A stretch of 64,000 bases of DNA, taken from Gammaproteobacteria bacterium (GTDB lineage Bacteria; Pseudomonadota; Gammaproteobacteria; Pseudomonadales; UBA5518). The position numbers and the translations under genes were made by a program. Positions 1-7,963 of the stretch are shown here, one piece after another; within the stretch, counting starts at the first letter, position 1, and each line of letters starts with the position of its first letter. The notes beneath the pieces are model-generated. The model was not told the DNA's origin and searched no databases. It saw nothing but the letters and a program-made list of their open reading frames with translations. The stretch covers positions 62,001 to 126,000 of the forward strand of contig JADKDK010000001.1 in NCBI GenBank assembly GCA_016718385.1, written 5' to 3'.

Positions 1-2
1 CC

Positions 3-776
3 GTTGACGCAGCGTCACAAGGCGGTCATGGCTCCGCGGCTCCCGGCGACCGCGACGCGGCGCTGCGGATCAGCCAGGCCGCGATCGGGCGGCAGGTGGG
101 TGATTATGCTTTCTACGGTATCGACGGCACGCGTCATCAGCTCGCGCAGTACCGTGGCAAGCCGCTGGTCATAAGCCTGATCTACACCAGCTGCTACCAC
201 ATCTGTCCCACCACCACGCGGCATCTGGCCGAGGTGATCGAGCGTGCGCAATCGGTGCTCGGCGAAGACAGCTTTGCCGTCGTCAGCGTGGGCTTCGACG
301 CCGCGCGCGATACCCCGCAAGCGATGAAGAGCTTCGCCAGCGAGCAGAAGGTGGCCGCGGTGCACTGGGACTTCCTGTCCTCCGACGCGCAGACGATTGA
401 CGCGTTCGCCCGTGATCTGGGATTCCAGTTTCGCCCCGCGGGCGGCGGCTTCGACCACCTGCTCCAGACCACCATCCTCGACGCGGACGGCGTCGTGCGC
501 CGCCAGGTCTACGGCATGGACTACGACACGCCGATCCTGATCGAACCGATCAAGCGGTTGATATTCGGCGAGCAGCTGTCGGAAGGCTTCTTCGAGCGCA
601 TGACGAACAAGTTCCGGTTGTTCTGTACCGTTTATGATCCGGCATCAGACCGCTACCGGTTCAACTACTCCATATTCGTGGGCATCGCGATGGGCGTCGC
701 GATGGGAATCTTTTTCGTGTTCCTGCTGGTGCGGGAGTGGCGCCACAGCCGGCGCGCCCGGCCCGACTCGAACTGA
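3..776 (+). CDS. SCO1/SenC-type copper chaperone, 5' partial
   Basis: The frame is open to the left edge, so the true start lies upstream; a GTG at 96 is in frame but would cut into the fold. The protein has the SCO thioredoxin-like fold with the copper-binding CxxxC (S-C-Y-H-I-C-P) and the distal ligand His in G-F-D-H. It should deliver Cu(I) or reduce cysteines during oxidase assembly in the periplasm. A hydrophobic segment near the C-terminus (I-F-V-G-I-A-M-G onward) followed by arginines forms a tail membrane anchor, whereas most SCO proteins are anchored only at the N-terminus. It is followed 19 bases later by the cytochrome b fusion, in a cluster holding a second SCO, heme A synthase and an oxidase-like subunit. 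Family assignment is firm; which oxidase it serves is inferred. Confidence 0.9.
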   Translation, partial: VDAASQGGHGSAAPGDRDAALRISQAAIGRQVGDYAFYGIDGTRHQLAQYRGKPLVISLIYTSCYHICPTTTRHLAEVIERAQSVLGEDSFAVVSVGFDAARDTPQAMKSFASEQKVAAVHWDFLSSDAQTIDAFARDLGFQFRPAGGGFDHLLQTTILDADGVVRRQVYGMDYDTPILIEPIKRLIFGEQLSEGFFERMTNKFRLFCTVYDPASDRYRFNYSIFVGIAMGVAMGIFFVFLLVREWRHSRRARPDSN

Positions 777-795
777 ACGACAACGCATCGACGAC

Positions 796-2370
796 ATGAT
801 CCGCAAGTTGCAGCAATTGATGCTCGGCGTCCTCGTCCGTACCGAGGCCGCATTCGACTCCGTGTTCGGCGCGCACTGGAATCCCTGGTACCAGCTGGGC
901 GCGCTGTCGTTCCACTTCTTCTGGATCGTGGTCGTCAGCGGCGTCTATCTGTACGTGTTCTTCGACACGAGCATCCTCGGTGCCTATGCCTCGGTGCAGG
1001 CGCTGACCGAGGAACAGTGGTACCTGGGCGGCGTGATGCGCAGCCTCCACCGCTACGCCTCGGACGCGATGGTCGTCACGGTGACGCTGCACCTGCTGCG
1101 TGAATTCGCCAAGGGCCGCTTCCGCGGCGCGCAGACCTTTTCGTGGGTGAGCGGCCTGCCCCTGCTGTGGCTGCTGTTCGCCGCAGGGATCGGCGGCTAC
1201 TGGCTGGTGTGGGACCAGTTCGGGCAGTACGTCGCGCAGAGCACCACGGAATGGCTCGAACGCCTTCCCGCGATCAGCGATTCGCTCGCGCGCACCTTCC
1301 TGTCCGACGCAACGCTGAGCGACCGGTTGTTCTCGCTGCTGGTCTTCATGCACATCGCGATCCCGCTGTTCCTGCTGGTCGGCATGTTCATCCACGTTAA
1401 CCGCCTCAAGCTCGCTCGCACCCAGCCGGCCAATGGCCTCGCGATCGGCGTCGTGGCGATGCTGGTGGTGCTGTCACTGGTGAAGCCCGCACGCAGCATG
1501 GGGCCGGCGGACCTGAAAACCGCCGTGGCCTCGGTCGATCTCGACTGGGTGTACATGAACTTCTACCCGCTGCTCGACCGGATGGACCCGCTCTACGTGT
1601 GGATCATGCTCGCCGGTATCACCGGGCTGCTGATGCTGCTCCCGTGGCTGTCGCCGCAGAAAGCGCCCGCGCCCCAGGCGGCAGTCGTGGACCCGAACAA
1701 CTGCAACGGCTGCAGCTGGTGCTTCCAGGATTGCCCCTACGAAGCGATCACGATGATCCCGCACGAGTTCAAGAAGGGACAACGCCAGGCGCGGGTCGAC
1801 CCGGACCGTTGCACGGCCTGCGGCATCTGCGCCGGATCCTGTCCCTCGGCCACGCCGTTCCGTCATGTCGAGGAACTGGTATCCGGCATCGAGATCCCGG
1901 GTTTCCCGATCGATCGCCTGCGCGAGGAAGCGGCGGCAAAGCTCGCAACGCTGAGCGGCGAAGCGCGCGTGATGGTCTTCGGTTGCGATCACGCGCTGCC
2001 GATAGATCAGATCGAGACCACGGGTGTCGCGGCACTGAGCCTGCCGTGCATCGGTATGCTGCCGCCCTCCTTCGTGGACTACATCGCGCGCCAGGACAAT
2101 GTCGACGGGGTAATGGTCAGCGGCTGCTGTACCGGGGACTGTTTCTACCGCAAGGGCAACCACTGGACCGAGGAGCGCTTCGCCAGCCGGCGCATGCCGC
2201 ACCTGCGCACATCGGCGGGCCACGACAAGGTCAAGGTGTGCTGGGCCAGCGCCTTGCAGGGCGCCACGCTCGCCGCGGAACTCGACGAATTCCGCACCCG
2301 GCTGGCGCACGAACCGATCGCCGGCGGCACGCCCCCACCCGCCGGAGAGGCTGCGCATGAACTCCACTAG
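796..2370 (+). CDS. Cytochrome b / 2[4Fe-4S] ferredoxin / MvhD-like iron-sulfur fusion protein
   Basis: This is a 524-residue membrane electron carrier, counted from the ATG at 796; a longer frame from 634 overlaps the SCO gene and has no homologous look. Residues 1-230 form a cytochrome b N-terminal domain with two His pairs spaced 14 apart (H85/H99 and H186/H200), as expected for two b hemes. Residues 303-313 and 339-349 carry two CxxCxxCxxxC motifs for 4Fe-4S clusters. Residues 390-480 match the methyl-viologen hydrogenase delta (MvhD/FlpD) iron-sulfur domain, with F-G-C-D-H, P-C-I-G and G-C-C-T-G-D-C. No hydrogenase or heterodisulfide reductase gene is nearby. The arrangement suggests transfer between a soluble donor, Fe-S clusters, b hemes and the quinone pool. 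The partners and direction of electron flow cannot be read from sequence. The stop overlaps the next gene by 14 bases. Confidence 0.85.
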   Translation: MIRKLQQLMLGVLVRTEAAFDSVFGAHWNPWYQLGALSFHFFWIVVVSGVYLYVFFDTSILGAYASVQALTEEQWYLGGVMRSLHRYASDAMVVTVTLHLLREFAKGRFRGAQTFSWVSGLPLLWLLFAAGIGGYWLVWDQFGQYVAQSTTEWLERLPAISDSLARTFLSDATLSDRLFSLLVFMHIAIPLFLLVGMFIHVNRLKLARTQPANGLAIGVVAMLVVLSLVKPARSMGPADLKTAVASVDLDWVYMNFYPLLDRMDPLYVWIMLAGITGLLMLLPWLSPQKAPAPQAAVVDPNNCNGCSWCFQDCPYEAITMIPHEFKKGQRQARVDPDRCTACGICAGSCPSATPFRHVEELVSGIEIPGFPIDRLREEAAAKLATLSGEARVMVFGCDHALPIDQIETTGVAALSLPCIGMLPPSFVDYIARQDNVDGVMVSGCCTGDCFYRKGNHWTEERFASRRMPHLRTSAGHDKVKVCWASALQGATLAAELDEFRTRLAHEPIAGGTPPPAGEAAHELH

Positions 2371-2866
2371 ACTGCGTCGCTGGGCGGGCCAGGGCGCGGC
2401 GTATGCGCTGTTCGCCGCATTCATCGGCTACTTCTCGAATTCGCCCGCCTACCAGCATCTTCCGCCGGACCAGGCCATGGTCAAGCTGAGCCTCAGGCAC
2501 TCCGGGCAACTGCTCGGGGAATGCCAGCAGCGCAACCCGGAGGAACTGGCGAAGCTGCCGGCGACGATGCGTGCGCCCGCGGACTGCCCGCGCGAGCGTG
2601 CACCGCTGGAACTGGTGCTCGAGGTCAACGGCGAGACGATACTGGACGAGCAGATCATGCCGCGGGGCCTGCACAAGGACGGCATGGCGTCGATGTACCG
2701 CCGCGTGAATGTTCCCTCCGGCCCGGTGATGCTGAAGGTGAGGATGAAGGATCACCCGGGGCAAACGGAGTTCCCCTACAGCGTGGAGCGCGAGATGACG
2801 CTGCGCCCGGCGCAGGTGCTGGTCATCGACTTCGATTCCCAGAACAGGCGCTTCGAATTCCTGTAG
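2357..2866 (+). CDS. Membrane-anchored protein of the respiratory cluster, unknown function
   Basis: This 169-residue protein starts at an ATG inside the last 14 bases of the cytochrome b fusion gene, so translation is probably coupled. One hydrophobic segment at about residues 12-26 (A-A-Y-A-L-F-A-A-F-I-G-Y-F) anchors a periplasmic domain of about 140 residues. That domain is rich in beta-type stretches such as L-E-L-V-L-E-V-N-G-E and has two cysteines. I recognise no named family. Its tight linkage to the fusion gene suggests an accessory or assembly subunit of the same complex. Confidence 0.75.
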   Translation: MNSTRLRRWAGQGAAYALFAAFIGYFSNSPAYQHLPPDQAMVKLSLRHSGQLLGECQQRNPEELAKLPATMRAPADCPRERAPLELVLEVNGETILDEQIMPRGLHKDGMASMYRRVNVPSGPVMLKVRMKDHPGQTEFPYSVEREMTLRPAQVLVIDFDSQNRRFEFL

Positions 2867-2874
2867 GGGACCCG

Positions 2875-3054
2875 CTACGGGCCGAGGCGCTGCAGGAACT
2901 CGAAGCTCGCCAGCGTGAGCACCAGGATGATCACGAAGTAGATCACGTTGCGATACGGCAGTGGCGCGCCGTGGACGCGCTCCAGGGTTCGCAATGCCCA
3001 GTCGGCGGCGAAATAGAGCGCCACCGCGACGATGGTGAAGAGCACAATCTCCAA
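2875..3054 (-). CDS. Small hydrophobic membrane protein, 59 residues
   Basis: This short frame reads M-E-I-V-L-F-T-I-V-A-V-A-L-Y-F-A-A-D-W at the start and ends in R-L-G-P. It has two hydrophobic helices separated by a basic loop. The start is TTG at 3054, supported by a strong ribosome site, GAGGAGA, about 8 bases upstream. Similar small two-helix proteins with an ILFTIVA-like start and a D-W at the end of the first helix occur in proteobacteria, from memory of the family. It lies on the strand opposite the respiratory cluster, between the hypothetical gene and heme A synthase, so it would be transcribed against them. Function is unknown. Confidence 0.65.
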   Translation of the reverse strand: MEIVLFTIVAVALYFAADWALRTLERVHGAPLPYRNVIYFVIILVLTLASFEFLQRLGP

Positions 3055-3144
3055 TGTCGCGTCTCCTCGCGATTGAAGGGGAGCGATGCATGACCGAGAA
3101 TCACACGCTCATGACGCTCACCCCGGGAGAGCACAGGTTAAACG

Positions 3145-4146
3145 ATGCGAGAACATGCCGGAAGATTGCAGCTGTCACTCGCGCCGCTCGTGGCGTTGAT
3201 CCTGGTTGCGACGCTGTCGATAGATTTCCTGAGCGCCTACATCCGCCATACCGAAGCCGGGCTCGGCTGCCGTGACTGGCCGGCCTGCTACGGGCAGATC
3301 GGCGAGTCCATCGCCAGCGTCGAGCAGCCCGGCATCGCCCGCCACGCACTCACGCCCGACCCGCTCGCCAAGCGCGCCCACCGCCTGCTCGCCACGGGAC
3401 TGGTCGTCATGGTGCTGTTGCTGCTGCACCGCAGCCGCCAGCGCGGCGCGCTCGCGGGTTTCGAGGCCCAGATCCCGCTGCTGATGGCGGCGCTGTTGCT
3501 GTTGCTGGCGGTCATCGGGCCTGCGAGCTACCTGAAGACGCGCCCGGCGATCGCCGCCTGCAACCTGCTCGGCGGCATGGCGCTCGCGGCGTTGAGCTGG
3601 CGCTTGCTGCTGGGGCTGCGGCGCAGCGCGCGGGTCGTATCCAGCGTGCGGCTGCGACGCCTGACGCGCATCGCGCTGGGCCTGCTCGTGCTGCAACTGG
3701 CGCTCGGTGCGTGGGTCAGCGCGAATTTCGCGGGCCTGGCGTGCGGCGGCCTGCTCGACTGCGCGGCGCCGGCGAACGCCGGCACGGACTCGGTTCCGGC
3801 GGCCTTCTGGTATTTCCGCGAACTGGCGCTCGACGCAGACGGTCGTGTGCCCACGACCGCGGGATCGGTGGCAATCCACGTGGCGCATCACGCCGGTGCC
3901 TGCCTCGCGGCATTCGCGCTGCTCGCGGCGGGAGTGCAGGCGCTGCGCGAGCGCGTGCCCCGTCACGTCGTGCTGCCGGTGCTCGCGTTGCTGCTGGCGC
4001 AGCTCGGGCTCGGCGCATTCATGGTGAGCGCCTCGTTGCCGCTCCCGCTCGTGCTCGCCCACAGCACGGTCGCCGCGCTGCTGCTGCTCTCACTGATGCG
4101 TCTCGATTACACGCTGCAGCCGGCGTCGCCGGAGCGCCGCTCATGA
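3145..4146 (+). CDS. ctaA: Heme A synthase (CtaA/COX15 family)
   Basis: This 333-residue polytopic membrane protein oxidises the C8 methyl of heme O to the formyl group of heme A. Near the N-terminus it has the family motif Y-I-R-H-T-E-A-G-L-G-C-R-D-W-P, with the first heme-ligand His and the extracytoplasmic cysteine. The second half repeats the pattern with H-V-A-H-H-A-G and L-A-H-S-T. Eight hydrophobic helices are visible, the usual number. The ATG at 3145 has only a weak ribosome site (GGGAGAG, 9 bases away). The stop overlaps the following SCO gene by four bases (ATGA). Its presence implies an A-type heme oxidase, encoded here or elsewhere. No ctaB (heme O synthase) is seen in the window. 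Confidence 0.93.
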   Translation: MREHAGRLQLSLAPLVALILVATLSIDFLSAYIRHTEAGLGCRDWPACYGQIGESIASVEQPGIARHALTPDPLAKRAHRLLATGLVVMVLLLLHRSRQRGALAGFEAQIPLLMAALLLLLAVIGPASYLKTRPAIAACNLLGGMALAALSWRLLLGLRRSARVVSSVRLRRLTRIALGLLVLQLALGAWVSANFAGLACGGLLDCAAPANAGTDSVPAAFWYFRELALDADGRVPTTAGSVAIHVAHHAGACLAAFALLAAGVQALRERVPRHVVLPVLALLLAQLGLGAFMVSASLPLPLVLAHSTVAALLLLSLMRLDYTLQPASPERRS

Positions 4147-4736
4147 GCCGCGCGAGAGCTCTGCTGATTGCCGTCCTCGTGCTCGCGGCGGGCATCGTCG
4201 CGGCCCGCTTCGCCGCGCCCCTGATCGCGCCCCAACCGCCGCTGCCGGTGCTCGATGCGCTGGGCGGCGAGTTCTCGCTGCCCAGCACGCTGGGGCGCGA
4301 AACCGCGCTGGCGGAGTTCCGCGGCCGGCTGGTACTGCTCAACTTCGGCTTCGCGAGCTGCCCCGATGTCTGTCCTACCGTGCTCTCGCGCATGCGCGAG
4401 GCGCTGCGCGGGCTGGGCAAGGACGCCGATGCGGTGCAGCCGCTGTTCGTCACGATCGACCCGGAGCGCGACACGCTCGAGAAGCTGAAACCCTACGTCG
4501 AGTTCTTCCATCCGGCCTTCGTCGCGATGAGCGGCACGCCCGAGGCAACGCGCGAGGTCACGGGGCTGTTCAAGGTCTACTACGAGCGGGAGGAAAATCC
4601 CCAGCTCGGTTACGGTTTCGCCCACAGCGACAAGATCTACCTGCTCGACCGCCAGGGCCGCGTGCGCGGCACTTTCGCCAATACCGCGACGACCGGCGAA
4701 ATGGTCGCTACCATGCGCCGGTTGCTCGCCGAATGA
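4143..4736 (+). CDS. SCO1/SenC-type copper chaperone
   Basis: This 197-residue protein has an N-terminal signal anchor (about residues 5-27) and a periplasmic thioredoxin-like domain. The copper site is S-C-P-D-V-C-P with a distal His in G-F-A-H-S-D-K. V-T-I-D-P-E-R-D-T is the hallmark SCO segment. The start ATG overlaps the ctaA stop. It would metallate the CuA or CuB site of an oxidase. It is the canonical SCO of the cluster, whereas the paralogue at the left edge carries a C-terminal membrane anchor. The two may serve different copper sites or act in sequence; that is inference. Confidence 0.93.
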   Translation: MSRARALLIAVLVLAAGIVAARFAAPLIAPQPPLPVLDALGGEFSLPSTLGRETALAEFRGRLVLLNFGFASCPDVCPTVLSRMREALRGLGKDADAVQPLFVTIDPERDTLEKLKPYVEFFHPAFVAMSGTPEATREVTGLFKVYYEREENPQLGYGFAHSDKIYLLDRQGRVRGTFANTATTGEMVATMRRLLAE

Positions 4737-4761
4737 CGATGCCGGTCACAGGAAACAGCGC

Positions 4762-6153
4762 ATGAACCAGCCCGAACCCCGCGACCTGCCGGGCTCGCAC
4801 GCCGTGGAAGCCGTGCGCGCGCCCGACGGTGCGCCGGCGCGCACCGTTCTCGCGTGGATCTGGCTCGGCGTCTACGCGCTGCTGGCCGCCGGCATGCTGG
4901 CGCTGCTGCTGGCGCTGTCGCGCACACCGTTCATCCACGACATGGTGCCCGGATCGCAGTGGTTCCGGGTCGCGCTGGTGGCGCACGTGGATCTCTCGGT
5001 ACTGGTGTGGTTCATCGCGGGCGCCGGCATGCTGTGGAGCCTGCACGGTGGCTCGGCCGCGCGCACGGCCAGCCGCGTCGCGATCGCGTTCGCCGTGATC
5101 GGCACCGTGATGATCAGTGTCGCGCCTTTCGTCGGTGCCGGGCGCCCGCTGATGAACAATTACGTGCCGGTGCTGGAGCACCCGTGGTTCTACGCGGGGC
5201 TCGCGGCGGTCGCGACCGGCCTGGTGATACAGGCCGCAAGCTACCTGCTGGTATTCCTGCGCCGCGCGCACTCGCGCGACGAGGACGAAGTGATCAGCTA
5301 CGCACTCGGACTCGCGGCACTGAGCGCGCTGCTGGCGGTCGCCTGCGTGGGCATCAGCTACCGTGGCATGCCCGCGAGCGCCTCCGGCGAATACTACTTC
5401 GACCTGCTGTTCTGGGGCGGCGGCCACGTACTGCAGTTCACGCACACGATACTGATGCTGGTCGCCTCGATGATGCTGCTGCGTGCCTCGGGCTCGCGCC
5501 TGCGAGGCGGGCCGCGGTTGCAGGCCGCGCTGTTCACGCTGACCGTGCTGCCGCTCGCGGCGGTGCCCTGGATCAACGGATTCCCGGTGTCCTCGGTGGA
5601 GCACATCGTGAATTTCACGTCCCTGATGCGCTACGGCGGCATGGCCTGCATTCCGCTCCTGCTGCTGGTGATCGCGAGCCTGGGACGGCACGGCCCCCTC
5701 GCGCCCGCCCAGTTGCCGCTGCGCGGCGCGTTGATCTGCGCGATAAGCCTGTTCGCGGGCGGCGGCATCATGGGCTTCATGATCCGCGGCTCGAATACCG
5801 TGATCCCCGCGCACTACCACGGCTCGATCGTCGGCGTGACGCTGGCGTACATGGGCGTGGTGTACCTGCTGCTGCCTCGCCTCGGTCGCCCCCTGACCAT
5901 GCTGCGCACGGCGCACTGGCAACCCTACGTCTACGGCGTCGGGCAGGTCATGCACATCACCGCGCTGGCGTGGACCGGCGGGCACGGGGTGCAACGCAAG
6001 ACCGCGGGAGCCGCACAGGGCCTGCACAGCGCGCAGGAGATCATCGGCATGGGACTGATGGGGCTCGGCGGGATGATCGCGGTGATCGGCGGGGTCATGT
6101 TCCTGGTGGTGGTGCTCGCGGCACTGCGGCGCGGCGGCCCGGTGCCGCGCTAG
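4762..6153 (+). CDS. Divergent heme-copper oxidase subunit I-like protein
   Basis: This 463-residue protein has about 12 hydrophobic helices. Candidate ligands follow the family order: H75 (H-V-D-L-S-V-L-V-W-F, low-spin heme), H222 in W-G-G-G-H (a CuB ligand), and H351/H353 in A-H-Y-H-G (high- and low-spin hemes). The helix VII position, where oxidases carry His-His as further CuB ligands, reads E280-H281 (S-S-V-E-H-I-V). The active site may therefore differ from a standard oxidase. No subunit II or III is visible downstream; they could lie left of the window. The overall pattern is nearest the cbb3/NO-reductase-like branch. Linkage with ctaA and SCO genes supports a copper- and heme-dependent terminal reductase; its substrate (O2, NO or other) is not proven. 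Confidence 0.8.
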   Translation: MNQPEPRDLPGSHAVEAVRAPDGAPARTVLAWIWLGVYALLAAGMLALLLALSRTPFIHDMVPGSQWFRVALVAHVDLSVLVWFIAGAGMLWSLHGGSAARTASRVAIAFAVIGTVMISVAPFVGAGRPLMNNYVPVLEHPWFYAGLAAVATGLVIQAASYLLVFLRRAHSRDEDEVISYALGLAALSALLAVACVGISYRGMPASASGEYYFDLLFWGGGHVLQFTHTILMLVASMMLLRASGSRLRGGPRLQAALFTLTVLPLAAVPWINGFPVSSVEHIVNFTSLMRYGGMACIPLLLLVIASLGRHGPLAPAQLPLRGALICAISLFAGGGIMGFMIRGSNTVIPAHYHGSIVGVTLAYMGVVYLLLPRLGRPLTMLRTAHWQPYVYGVGQVMHITALAWTGGHGVQRKTAGAAQGLHSAQEIIGMGLMGLGGMIAVIGGVMFLVVVLAALRRGGPVPR

Positions 6154-6286
6154 CCGATCTGCTGCAGCGCCGCGTGACAGGCGTCGCGGCAGACAACGGC
6201 GGGGCGCGGAGAAGGTGGTTGCGGATCGCCGTGCCGCTTATGCTTGCGCCACGCCAATCCCGCACCGGATCCCGGACCCACCCCGC

Positions 6287-7963
6287 ATGCCTCTTCGACC
6301 GAGCGCGCTCGCGGCTCTTGCGAGCCTGATACTCCTCGCCGCTTGCGGCCCTTCTGCCTCGTCCCCTGACGGCGCCGCCCAACCCGCGGACGCCCTGCAC
6401 GGGCGCGTCGCTGCGCACTGGTTCGGCCGCCAGTGGCCCAAGAACTACCTGTCCGGATTCCGGCGCGAGCACGTGGCGGAGGATTTCCGCGCCCTGGCGC
6501 AGGACGGCTTCGACACCGTGGTGCTGCTGGTGGCCTGGGGCGATTTCCAGCCCGTCTACGCACCGTGCTGCGTATACGACGAGCGCGCCTTCGAGCGCCT
6601 GCGCTTCCTGCTCGATCGCGCCGACGAGGCCGGTCTCGGCGTGATACTTCGCCTCGGCTACGGCTGGAGCTTTCACCCGCAGGCCGGCGACGTCGGCGAG
6701 CGCCAGCATCGCGTGCTCAACGACCCGGCCGCGCGCGCGGCGTTCGTCAGCTTCCTCGAACGGGTATCGGCGGAGATCAGCGGTCACGACAACGTGCTCA
6801 TGGGTTTCATGAGCTGGGAGGACCTGTGGCTGCGCCAGGTGGACGAGGCCGGCGCCGACACCTACGCCGAGTACCTGGCCACTCTGGCGCCCGACCCGGC
6901 GCGCCCGACGGGGTTGCCTGACGCCACGCGCGATGCCCGCCTGTTTCACGGCTACTGGGACTGGCTGGTGATCGAGAAACTGCTCGAGCCCGCGGCGCCG
7001 CTGTTCCCGGCGCTGTCGTTCGAGGCGCGCATCGACAGCGAGCCGCGCCTGGAGCCCGGCCCCGACGGCGCGCCGGTGGTGGCGGAGTGGATCACCCACG
7101 ACGGCATGATGCGCATGCCCCAGGGCCATCCGCTGACGATCTACTGGGCGCCGTTCTGGGGCGCGCTCAACCGGGGCGAACAGCTGCCGGCGGCGCGCAG
7201 CCTCGAATTGCTGGACGCGCTGCTGCGCCAGTCGGCCGAAAAATCGGGGCGGCCGCTGTTCATCGACCAGTTCAACTTCGTCGACAACACGCCCGGCCAC
7301 GAGCACAACGCGGTGATCCGTCCGGAGGAGATCCCGGCATTCCTGCACGACGCCGTGTGCACGATGAAACGCCACGACGTGCTGGGCTACGCCATCTGGA
7401 CCGCGCGCGACTACGCCGAGAGTCCGCTGCACAACCCCGTCTTCGGCTATGGCCTCGAGGGTTGGCGGCTCGAACGCGTGGCGGGAGCGCCGGAGCAGGC
7501 GCTGCAGGTGCTGCCCAGCGGCGACTTCCAGTTGCGACTCGCCGACGGCGACCGCCTGTCCCAGCAGGTGCCGCACCGGCACGGGCGCATGCCGCGCCCC
7601 GGCGACGCACTGCCCGACCGGGTCTGCGTCGAGGCGGACGTTGCCGCGCCCGGCACGCTGGAGGCTCGTGCCGGCGGCGAGCCGGTGATGCTCGCGTTCG
7701 AGGCCTCAGGGCGCCAGCGTCGCTGCGCCGACATCGCACCGCGGCCCGACGACGAGGGCCTGACGTTCTCGGTGCAACTGCGCGGCGGCGTGCTCGCGCT
7801 GCGCGAGGTCATGATCTTCGACCACGTGCAGTACGGCGGGCTGTATGATCTCGAGGGCCGGCCCGGCCCGCTGCGCGAACCGGTGCGGCGGATGAACCGG
7901 GACTTTCGCTCCGAGCCGGCGCGCTGCGCCGACCCACGGTTCGCCGGTCTGCGCTCGCCATGA
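6287..7963 (+). CDS. Glycoside-hydrolase-like lipoprotein
   Basis: The ATG at 6287 is chosen because it opens a lipoprotein signal peptide ending in L-L-A-A-C, so the mature 558-residue precursor would be lipid-anchored at the envelope. The body resembles a (beta/alpha)8 glycosidase: G-F-D-T-V-V-L-L-V-A-W-G, then G-F-M-S-W-E-D-L-W with a candidate acid/base Glu, and later L-F-I-D-Q-F-N-F and Y-A-I-W-T-A-R-D-Y. About 140 C-terminal residues look like a beta-sandwich accessory domain. The sugar substrate is unknown, and I cannot place it in a numbered family. The stop overlaps the transporter gene by four bases (ATGA), which suggests co-expression. The preceding 133 bases after the oxidase gene show no other clear feature. 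Confidence 0.7.
   Translation: MPLRPSALAALASLILLAACGPSASSPDGAAQPADALHGRVAAHWFGRQWPKNYLSGFRREHVAEDFRALAQDGFDTVVLLVAWGDFQPVYAPCCVYDERAFERLRFLLDRADEAGLGVILRLGYGWSFHPQAGDVGERQHRVLNDPAARAAFVSFLERVSAEISGHDNVLMGFMSWEDLWLRQVDEAGADTYAEYLATLAPDPARPTGLPDATRDARLFHGYWDWLVIEKLLEPAAPLFPALSFEARIDSEPRLEPGPDGAPVVAEWITHDGMMRMPQGHPLTIYWAPFWGALNRGEQLPAARSLELLDALLRQSAEKSGRPLFIDQFNFVDNTPGHEHNAVIRPEEIPAFLHDAVCTMKRHDVLGYAIWTARDYAESPLHNPVFGYGLEGWRLERVAGAPEQALQVLPSGDFQLRLADGDRLSQQVPHRHGRMPRPGDALPDRVCVEADVAAPGTLEARAGGEPVMLAFEASGRQRRCADIAPRPDDEGLTFSVQLRGGVLALREVMIFDHVQYGGLYDLEGRPGPLREPVRRMNRDFRSEPARCADPRFAGLRSP

Noticed and set aside
4708..6027. A 439-codon minus-strand frame opposite the oxidase-like gene
   Set aside because: It has Gln/His/Arg-rich low-complexity composition, while the plus strand carries twelve hydrophobic helices with ordered His ligands.
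6150..6563. Cys-rich ending C-R-D-A-C-H on the minus strand, considered as a cytochrome c fragment
   Set aside because: The spacing is CxxxCH, not CxxCH, and the rest of the frame is arginine-rich shadow of the lipoprotein gene.
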